Positions 20,562-28,286 of a stretch of 64,000 bases of DNA are shown piece by piece. Below the pieces are notes generated by a model. The model was not told where the DNA came from. It saw only the letters and a program-made list of their open reading frames with translations, and searched no databases. A program made the translations under genes and the position numbers. The stretch is from NCBI GenBank assembly GCA_005116955.1, contig SWDI01000001.1, positions 541,508 to 605,507 on the forward strand, given 5' to 3'. Within the stretch, counting starts at the first letter, position 1. Each line of letters opens with the position of its first letter. This DNA is from Nitrospira sp. Lineage in GTDB: Bacteria > Nitrospirota > Nitrospiria > Nitrospirales > Nitrospiraceae.

Positions 20562-20600
20562 CGCCGGAGGATCTTAGCAGTGGTCAACGGAGATCAATAG
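20562..20600 (+). repeat. Diverged duplicate of the recQ 3' end (RRRILAVVNGDQ*)
   Basis: cgccggaggatcttagcagtggtcaacggagatcaatag versus 15942-15980; 31/39 nt identical, with many of the differences synonymous or conservative. Confidence 0.75.
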
Positions 20601-20776
20601 TCCTCCGCGCGATTGGCTTTTGACTGTCGATTCTCAGCTCCTCGTGAGGGAACCCTGCCTGCGGCAGTCTCGCGCGGCGTTGGATGCGCAGACGATGGCC
20701 CGTTGCCTGTCTGTGACTGCCGGGCGAACGGGGAGCGAGTCGTGACGAGCCCACGAGGAAGTAGGTCGAAACCCAG

Positions 20777-20998
20777 CTATGCTGCCTGAGCTTGTGCAGT
20801 GAGTGGGTGCGCTGTACGCGACATGCGCCTCCTGATTCTTCGAGCCTCGTGCATCATCCGATTATAATGGATGAGGGGGTCCTCGATATTGCCGCATGCT
20901 ACACATCGCAGGCCGCTCATCCACATCGGCACATAACTTTCCTGCATATCCAGTAAGTGATCCGCAACCATCAACCCACTGCATCTCGCGCATTTCAT
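20777..20998 (-). CDS. Small zinc-ribbon-like protein
   Basis: 73 aa; CARCSG...CVACGN. Confidence 0.6.
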   Translation of the reverse strand: MKCARCSGLMVADHLLDMQESYVPMWMSGLRCVACGNIEDPLIHYNRMMHEARRIRRRMSRTAHPLTAQAQAA

Positions 20999-21380
20999 GG
21001 GAGTCCCTCCTTGAGAGTAGGTCGAGCACAGGTGATCTGTGCCCGCAATGACTCATTTGCATACGCAATGATGATGCCACGGGGAAACTTGCACTGCTGC
21101 GTGGCCGTATGTGCTTGTCAAGGTTGAGACTGGAGCATGCTCCCCATGTGTGATCCAACACTCACGCTGGAATGGTTTCCACTGCAGACCGTATCTCAAG
21201 TGATACGCCCAAGGAGACGAAATGATACAGATCTTCGTACAGAGACCCATAGATGCATGATACGGAATGAAGAACTCCCAACCTGTCATTGACGGAATCA
21301 TTCTGAGCCCTGATAATGCGCCGAATCGTGATATGGAGGGGACCATCCATTGTGAACAGCGGGCAGGTAGCTGACCATCG

Positions 21381-22877
21381 ATGACGCTTACCCAACTTGC
21401 CAAGGTGCTACTGGTTCAGGCCTGCGAAGAACAAGACCCGGACCACAAGTTTATCTTGCGGTACGAACGGGAGCTGCCTCGCCATGGAAACGATCCGAGA
21501 GACCGCACGGCCGCGGAAGATCCAATGCGGGCTGGTGACGCTCGGGTTATTGAACGGGCCGAGCACATTGTCGATCGACTGACGCAGAAGTATCCTGTTT
21601 TCAACTCAGCTTTCGCCGCCTTACGGATCAAGATTCCGGTCACGCTGCTGATCGGCTGTGCTCTGGTGGGAGGCTTCCTCGCCGACCCTATCGGACCAGC
21701 TGGCCACATTAACCTCCTGAATTTTCCTCTTCTCACGCTCCTGCTCTGGCATGCGGTGGCCTATATCGGTTTGATCTACAGCATGGTTGTACCCCGACCG
21801 TCACGAGATCGATCGCAGCCAGGCTTGCCGGGGTTGGTGGAGTGGCTCTTGGGACTGGTCGTGAAGGGACGGCTCAGTCGACTTCGGTCTGATCGTGCGC
21901 AGAGTCCCGACGAACAACAATGGCTTGCAGCATCCCTCGCGACCTACGCCGCCCGCCTGCTCCACAGTAGCCGTGAATTGTTGATCACCCATGCCCGCAG
22001 CCTGCTTCATGTGGCTGCGGCAGCACTGGCGATCGGTGTGATTGCGGGGCTCTACCTGCGTGGTTTCAGTTTTCTGTACAAGGCGGGATGGGACAGCACG
22101 TTTATGGAGGCTGAGGGAGTCCACACCTTTCTCGCCATCCTCTTCGCACCGGCTGGTTGGTTCTTGAGGATCCCAATGCCCGGCGTGGAAGCCATCATTG
22201 AGCTACGAGGCACCGCCAAGGCCAATGCAGCGATTTGGATTCATTTCTGGGCGATGACCACGGTGCTATTCATCGTTCTCCCACGAACCCTGCTTGCCGT
22301 GACTGCATGGATGCGCAAGACCCGACTGGCCGCCGATGTCCAGCTGCCGTGCGATGAACCATATTTTCGGCGCCTACTGAATCCCTATCGAGGAAAGGGG
22401 TCGCTTGTGGAGGTATTGGCCTATAGCCATCGTGTGAAGGAGGCCGACGATCGGCTTCTGGCATTCCTCAGCGACGCCTTCGGCGTTCTGGCGGACATTC
22501 ACATGGGGCACTCAGTCCAGTACGGCCAGCCTCCTCCACAGTTTCAAACCGATCGCGATCGCAGTCTTTGTACCGTGGTCCTGTTCAATGTGGCCCAGGC
22601 TCCCGAGGAAACGCACAGCGAATTTTTGGAGGAATTGAAAGCCACGATCCGAGGCAGAGGACGACCCAACATGCTGCTGATTCTATTGGATTGCGAGGCC
22701 TATGCTCAGATCGACCATGGGAAGCGCCTGAAGGAACGATGCCAGGCATGGGCGACGCTGGTGAAAGCGTGTGGACTCCAAGCCCTGAAATACCGAGATC
22801 CTTCTGGACCCGCGGATGGGGAACTGGGAGCCTTGTCCGATAGTTTGTGGCCTGGTGATTTTCGAGGAACACAATGA
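21381..22877 (+). CDS. DUF2868-type membrane protein
   Basis: Multiple TM segments; coupled by 4-bp ATGA overlap to a DUF3482-type GTPase. Confidence 0.8.
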   Translation: MTLTQLAKVLLVQACEEQDPDHKFILRYERELPRHGNDPRDRTAAEDPMRAGDARVIERAEHIVDRLTQKYPVFNSAFAALRIKIPVTLLIGCALVGGFLADPIGPAGHINLLNFPLLTLLLWHAVAYIGLIYSMVVPRPSRDRSQPGLPGLVEWLLGLVVKGRLSRLRSDRAQSPDEQQWLAASLATYAARLLHSSRELLITHARSLLHVAAAALAIGVIAGLYLRGFSFLYKAGWDSTFMEAEGVHTFLAILFAPAGWFLRIPMPGVEAIIELRGTAKANAAIWIHFWAMTTVLFIVLPRTLLAVTAWMRKTRLAADVQLPCDEPYFRRLLNPYRGKGSLVEVLAYSHRVKEADDRLLAFLSDAFGVLADIHMGHSVQYGQPPPQFQTDRDRSLCTVVLFNVAQAPEETHSEFLEELKATIRGRGRPNMLLILLDCEAYAQIDHGKRLKERCQAWATLVKACGLQALKYRDPSGPADGELGALSDSLWPGDFRGTQ

Positions 22878-24346
22878 GAGTCGAGAAATCGCAGATCGCC
22901 CTTTCTTTGATTTCCCATACGAATATCGGAAAGACCACTCTGGCTAGAACGCTGCTCCGGAAGGATATCGGCCTCGTCGCCGATCGGGCTCATGTCACGC
23001 TCGAGAATCAAAAGTACACGGTGCTGGAAACGGACGCAGGGGAGTCGCTGCAGCTCTGGGACACGCCCGGCTTTCCCAATTGTCAAAAGATCCTCTCTCG
23101 GTTGCAGGGGGCCAAGAATCCGATCGTACGGATTGTGACTGAAGTATGGGATCGATTTCGTGACCGGCCTTCATGGTGTGCCCAACAGGCGGTGTTGAAC
23201 GTCCAGCAAGAGGCGGACGTTGTCCTCTACCTGGTGAATGCGACCGAAGAACCGAGCATGGCCGGATACATCGCTCCTGAGCTGCAACTGCTGGAATGGA
23301 TCGGGAAGCCCGTCATCGTTCTGCTGAACCAAACCGGCCCCCCCAAGGACCGTGCAGAACAGCAGTGTCTCGAACAACCTTGGAAGGATTACTTCGCTCG
23401 GTGTGGCTTCGTCAGGGGTGTGCATAGTCTTGATGCGTTCAGCCGCTGTTGGGTCCAGGAAGGTATTCTATTCGAGACTATTCAATCATTGCTCCCTTCT
23501 CACGATCGCCAGCTCATGAATCGATTGTTCACCGTCTGGCAAACCGCGAATCTGACCGTCTTCCATGCGGCGATGGAGCAGTGGGCCATGCTGGTGTCAC
23601 GCGCCGCGAAGTCTCGGGTGATGACCAGGGGTGACGGCTCATCGATGGAAATACAGAAACAACAGGCCGTCGATGGTCTCTTAAAGGAATTGGTGAACGA
23701 GGTTGGGACGACGACGAAAGGGGTCATTGCCCTGCATGGCCTGGAAGGGAATGCGATCGGCGTGATCCAGGCTAGGATGGAACATGTCGAAGTACATCGA
23801 GGCTCGCAGAGCCGTGGTGATGCGACTCTCAGTGGGACCGCCATCGGCGGGATCGGTGGAGCCCTGACCAGCGGGGCCTATGCCGGGCTCCATCTTGATG
23901 CGGCGACGGGTGGGGTCAGCATGGGTCTGTTCACGGTCGCCGGGGCAGTGGTGGGAGGCGTGTTTGGATTTCTCGGAGGGGAAGCCTGGGCGGAGCGGCG
24001 GGCAGGGAGTACCCCGACTCCGGTGACGTGGTCGGATGAGTATCTGGATTTGCTGGTTCAAGACGTCATCATTCGGTATCTGGCCATTGCTCATTTCGGC
24101 CGAGGCCAAGGGCAGTATGTTGCGGATCCCGAAGACCCCAGGTTCTGGATCGATAAAGTGAAGAATTTGGTCGCAGGGCAGCGTGTCACTTTGCATGAAC
24201 AGTGGGCACGTTTGCGGGAGCAAGAACTGATGCCTCGAACGGATAAGAAACCCAAACAACTCGCGGTCCTGCTGACATCCGTCACACTCGAACTGCTCTG
24301 GAGCACCTATCCTGCCTCCAAGCGGTTTCTGAACCGCTTGGGATGA
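22874..24346 (+). CDS. GTPase with DUF3482-type C-terminal domain
   Basis: SHTNIGKTTLARTLL (Walker A), WDTPGF, VLLNQTG; glycine-rich GAxxGG membrane region. Confidence 0.82.
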   Translation: MRVEKSQIALSLISHTNIGKTTLARTLLRKDIGLVADRAHVTLENQKYTVLETDAGESLQLWDTPGFPNCQKILSRLQGAKNPIVRIVTEVWDRFRDRPSWCAQQAVLNVQQEADVVLYLVNATEEPSMAGYIAPELQLLEWIGKPVIVLLNQTGPPKDRAEQQCLEQPWKDYFARCGFVRGVHSLDAFSRCWVQEGILFETIQSLLPSHDRQLMNRLFTVWQTANLTVFHAAMEQWAMLVSRAAKSRVMTRGDGSSMEIQKQQAVDGLLKELVNEVGTTTKGVIALHGLEGNAIGVIQARMEHVEVHRGSQSRGDATLSGTAIGGIGGALTSGAYAGLHLDAATGGVSMGLFTVAGAVVGGVFGFLGGEAWAERRAGSTPTPVTWSDEYLDLLVQDVIIRYLAIAHFGRGQGQYVADPEDPRFWIDKVKNLVAGQRVTLHEQWARLREQELMPRTDKKPKQLAVLLTSVTLELLWSTYPASKRFLNRLG

Positions 24347-24371
24347 GACCGACGGCCTGCCCATAGAACTC

Positions 24372-25676
24372 TTGTCCTCGGTTGACAGGCCTCTGACCCA
24401 CCCACCACAATCAAACTCTATGGCATCGAACGAGATTCAGATGGCTGGCCAGTTAGCTGCAACCGTGCAGCAAGAAGATGACGAACCGACGTTTCCTTCC
24501 TACGAAGGCCCGGCGTTCTTATCGTATGGGTTTCGCCCGTTCTTCCTGGGCGCTGCGCTGTTTGCCGCACTATCCGTCCTTATCTGGGTCGCCTTGTTTG
24601 CAGGGAAGATTCAAGCAGTCTTTTTGTATTCCCCGCGTGAGTGGCACGTCCATGAGATGCTCTTCGGGTATCTGCCTGCCTTGATTGCCGGATTCTTATT
24701 GACGGCCATGCCTAATTGGACGGACCGGATGCCGTTGAGAGGGGCACCATTACTGGCCCTGTTTCTACTGTGGCTGGCAGGACGGTTGCTTGTGTCAACG
24801 CCTTTAACGGGAGCTTCTGCTGCCGCAGTTGTCGATGGAGCTTTTTTAGCCATCTTGGCTACTTATGTCTGGAGGGAAATCGTTGCCGCTCGCAGCTGGG
24901 ATCGCGCACCGATTGGTGTGCTGGTCAGTTTTTTTGCCGGCGCCAATATTCTCTTTCATTTGGCTGCGTTGCGTGGCATGCCGACAGACCTTCCCGAACG
25001 GCTGGCGCTCTCCGTCATGACGATGTTATTGACGATCATCGGAGGACGTCTCGCTCCCACCTTTACGCGTGAGTACCTGGCTGACCGGAACGTATCCAGA
25101 TTGCCTGAGGTATTGTCTAAGACTGATGGAGGCGCAATCGTTCTTGTGTTAGTGAGTGTCATCAGCTGGATCATTGGTCCGGAAAGTATGTGGACAGGAA
25201 CCGCGCTTTTCGTGGCTGGGGTGGCGAGCGTGGTACGTCTTTTCCGCTGGGGAGGGTGGAGGACCTGGAAGGAACCACTCGTGCTGATTCTGCACATCGG
25301 GTATGGATGGGTGGCGCTGTTTCTCATCGCCCTTGGGGCATCGATTCTAGGGGTTGGCTTCTCTCCTGAGAACGCGGTTCATCTCCTCACCACTGGAGCG
25401 ATGGGCGCGATGACGCTCGCGGTGATGACTCGCGCGAGTCTCGGCCACACGGGACGACCGCGGCATGCTGACGGGTTTACTGTGTCGATGTATGTGCTGA
25501 TCAATGTCGGGGCGATCCTGCGAATCTTTGCCCCCAACGTCGATATTCCTACGGCTGTTACCTATATGCTACTTGGCCTGGCTGGGCTCTGTTGGAGTGG
25601 GGCCTACCTACTCTTTGCGTGGGTCTATGGCCCGTACCTCATCCGGCCAAGCCTGGATGAAGTAGCGAAAGCATAG
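24372..25676 (+). CDS. nnrS: NnrS family protein
   Basis: PAFLSYGFRPFFLGAALFA, EWHVHEMLFGYLPALIAGFLLTAMPNWT, GGRLAPTFTREYL. Confidence 0.92.
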   Translation: MSSVDRPLTHPPQSNSMASNEIQMAGQLAATVQQEDDEPTFPSYEGPAFLSYGFRPFFLGAALFAALSVLIWVALFAGKIQAVFLYSPREWHVHEMLFGYLPALIAGFLLTAMPNWTDRMPLRGAPLLALFLLWLAGRLLVSTPLTGASAAAVVDGAFLAILATYVWREIVAARSWDRAPIGVLVSFFAGANILFHLAALRGMPTDLPERLALSVMTMLLTIIGGRLAPTFTREYLADRNVSRLPEVLSKTDGGAIVLVLVSVISWIIGPESMWTGTALFVAGVASVVRLFRWGGWRTWKEPLVLILHIGYGWVALFLIALGASILGVGFSPENAVHLLTTGAMGAMTLAVMTRASLGHTGRPRHADGFTVSMYVLINVGAILRIFAPNVDIPTAVTYMLLGLAGLCWSGAYLLFAWVYGPYLIRPSLDEVAKA

Positions 25677-25802
25677 AAGGGCGCGGTGGCGCCCTTGATA
25701 AAATACCCATGGGTGGGAAACCGTTGGCAAGTGGCTTCCCATTGACTGGTGCGGTATCATGAGCATCTATGATAAGTATCGGTGAGTCAGGAATCTTTTG
25801 AA

Positions 25803-25874
25803 GATATTCAAAAAGGTCTTCTGACAAGGCCGCAGCGAGCGAGAGCGCAGCTGGCGGTCATTTTCTACAACCTG
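25803..25874 (+). repeat. Intergenic palindromic repeat, copy A (internally shortened)
   Basis: gatattcaaaaaggtcttctgacaaggccgcagcgagcgagagcgcagctggcggtcattttctacaacc. Confidence 0.7.
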
Positions 25875-25880
25875 AACAAA

Positions 25881-26228
25881 GGGGGCGACCGGTTTCGACG
25901 GGGATACTGAGGTCACTGTTGCATGTCGAGCTCTCGGGAACTCGTAAAAGTCCGAGAAAACGCAACTGCCAATCAAGAACTGGCACTCGCAGCTTAATTA
26001 ACTGCGACGTTCTTCCATCTGATGCCCGCGGGGGTGGAAGAGCGCGATGCAGCGGGCTGGTCCAAGGCCGGTGCTCAGCGGCTGCGGACGAGAACTTTCT
26101 GGGCTAGCGGCTGTTCTAAGCCTGCCGACTGGCGTGGACGGCTGCGAAACTTAAATTGTCGGCTACACATGTAGATACAGTGAACTGACGATCTTCGGAC
26201 AGGGGTTCAACTCCCCTCGCCTCCACCA
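25881..26228 (+). ncRNA. ssrA: Transfer-messenger RNA (tmRNA)
   Basis: GGGGGCGACCGGTTTCGACGGGG 5' end, GGGGTTCAACTCCCCTCGCCTCCACCA 3' end; tag ORF about 25956-25997 ending ..ENATANQELALAA*. Confidence 0.96.
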
Positions 26229-26244
26229 TACCGCACGTCGTGCG

Positions 26245-26280
26245 TTCCGGCGGCTCATCCCTTCATGGACGCCGCCGGAA
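26245..26280. terminator. Hairpin downstream of ssrA (candidate terminator)
   Basis: TTCCGGCGGC ... GCCGCCGGAA perfect 10-bp arms, 16-nt loop. Confidence 0.5.
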
Positions 26281-26453
26281 AGAGTTTTGAACCCACCAAT
26301 ATGCTTTCCTTGGGGTGACCCGACACCTCTTCTATGCTGTATGGGCTTGAAAGGAGAATGATAAGCCTCTCACGGCAGCACTGATTGCAGGGACTCAACT
26401 GTCTGTTTCGGGAATGCACCTAATGGAAGAGGGCGGATACGTTCACTGTACTG

Positions 26454-28238
26454 CTACAGCACATCGCTCCACGGAGGGCTGACGGCGAACGCGGCGTTGA
26501 TCAAGCCGACGTGAGAATAGGCCTGCGGGAAGTTCCCGAGTTGGACGCGAGTTTCCGGCACGAAGTGCTCGGCAAAGAGCCCGACGCCATTGGCTCCGGT
26601 GAGAATCTGGTTCATGATCTGCTTTGCCTCAGCGAGACGACCCAGTTTGGCGAGCGCTTGAACGACCCAGAATGAGCAAATGACAAAACTCGACTGAGGC
26701 TTGCCGAAATCGTCCTGCCGGAGGTAGCGGAAGAAAAACCCCGTTTCTTTTCCATCTTGGCGCACGGCGAGGGCTTGCTTGATCTGCGTGATCGTCGTAT
26801 CGCACACCTCTCGATCTGGAAATCCGAGAATGGCCAATTGGGCTAAGGAGGCGTCGTGACTCTCGTCAGTCGGTCCATTCCGGAGGGCTTTGTCCTTGGT
26901 GGCTTGCAATAAAGCATTTGCCGCTCGCGCGCGGGCGCTGTCCAGGTTGGTCGGCAGATCGCGGAGAAACCCGGCTTGCTGCATACGGTAGGCTCGGTCT
27001 AGTCCGGCCCAACACATGAGATTCGTGAACGAATGCTCCTTCCAGCCATTACGAATCTCCCATGGTCCGGCATCCGGCTGAGAGATGCTTCGCTCACAGA
27101 GGCGGACCAAATTGGCGACCAGCGCTTCATGTTCTTTGGTCCGCAGGTCAATGAACCGGTTATCGAAGAAGATCGGAGCGAGCGTGAGGATCATCTCGCC
27201 GTACACGTCGCTCTGTATATGTTCGGCTGCCTGGTTATGGCTCCGGACAGGTCGGCTCCCAAGAAAGCCTTGCCAGTTGGCATGCTCAGTTTCCGGAAGG
27301 GGCAGGTCCTGACTGAGTTTATACACCGGCGCCAAACGATCATGGGATTGCTCAGAGGCATAGCCGACATTCAGAAGAAACTTTAGGAAGCCTTCCATTT
27401 CTTCAAACTGGCCGAGGTTGTGAAACGCCGAAAGCGAGAAATGTGCATCGCGCAGCCAGCAGTAGCGATAGTCCCAGTTACGAGGACCGCCTGGTTCCTC
27501 GGGCAAGCTGGTGGTGGGGGCGGCGAGAATCGCTCCGGTGTCCTCGTAACAGTTGAGTTTCAGTGCGAGGGCCGAGCGGATGACCTCCTCCTGATAGATG
27601 ACCGGGATCGAGCACTGTTTGACCCAGGTCCGCCAGTACTTGGTCGTCTGATCGAGAAATTCGTGGCTGACTTTGACGAGATCATCTTCAATCCCAAGTC
27701 CCCACGTCAGGGCGAAGTACATCTTTGACGTCAGGATGACCGGCGTTTCCTCGCAGAGGTACGTCAGTGGCATATTCGTGAGCAGCCGCAAGTAGTCTCC
27801 CCGAATATCGTATCGAACGTGGCTGCTGCCGCGAACAGGTCGAACCGGCGTTTTTTCCCAACCGGAGACTGGCTTACAACAGACACGAATCGACGGTGAT
27901 CCACTCAGCGGCTCGACGATTCGAAAGAGGGCGGCTGGACGATAGATGCGGCCATATTGTAGGAAGCGAGGGCAAAAGTCGGTAATCCGGAAGGCGTCCC
28001 CATTGGGTAACGAGACGGTGGTAATCAGGATATTGGTGTTCGGGAGGTATTGTTGTGTCGTGGTTGTTTCCGAGGACGGGACGGACGCGGAGATGGAAAA
28101 CTGGCCACCCTCCTGGTCCAGGATTTTCCCGAAGATCGGTGGGCTGTCTGGTCTCGGGAGGCATAGCCAGTCGAGAGACCCTTGTGCACTGATCAGGGCG
28201 GAAATTTGGCAGTTTCCGATGAGTCCGTACTGGTACAC
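26454..28238 (-). CDS. Glycoside hydrolase family 15-type protein (glucoamylase/trehalase-like)
   Basis: YGLIGNCQISALISAQGSLDWLCLPRPDSPPIFGKILD; GGPRNWDYRYCWLRDAHFSL. Confidence 0.92.
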   Translation of the reverse strand: MYQYGLIGNCQISALISAQGSLDWLCLPRPDSPPIFGKILDQEGGQFSISASVPSSETTTTQQYLPNTNILITTVSLPNGDAFRITDFCPRFLQYGRIYRPAALFRIVEPLSGSPSIRVCCKPVSGWEKTPVRPVRGSSHVRYDIRGDYLRLLTNMPLTYLCEETPVILTSKMYFALTWGLGIEDDLVKVSHEFLDQTTKYWRTWVKQCSIPVIYQEEVIRSALALKLNCYEDTGAILAAPTTSLPEEPGGPRNWDYRYCWLRDAHFSLSAFHNLGQFEEMEGFLKFLLNVGYASEQSHDRLAPVYKLSQDLPLPETEHANWQGFLGSRPVRSHNQAAEHIQSDVYGEMILTLAPIFFDNRFIDLRTKEHEALVANLVRLCERSISQPDAGPWEIRNGWKEHSFTNLMCWAGLDRAYRMQQAGFLRDLPTNLDSARARAANALLQATKDKALRNGPTDESHDASLAQLAILGFPDREVCDTTITQIKQALAVRQDGKETGFFFRYLRQDDFGKPQSSFVICSFWVVQALAKLGRLAEAKQIMNQILTGANGVGLFAEHFVPETRVQLGNFPQAYSHVGLINAAFAVSPPWSDVL

Positions 28239-28286
28239 AGGGCGACCATATTTGATTTCCCCACGAAAGTAAACTACCTTGTTTCT

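Larger units (their letters stand above)
15981..20600. mobile_element. Putative genomic island inserted at the recQ 3' end
   Basis: Bounded by the recQ tail (15942-15980) and a diverged recQ tail copy (20562-20600); by eye AT-richer; both genes inside are on the opposite strand; no integrase seen. Confidence 0.5.

Noticed and set aside
25639-25827. 62-aa minus-strand ORF between nnrS and ssrA
   Set aside because: Overlaps the nnrS 3' end and palindromic repeat copy A; no protein-like features.
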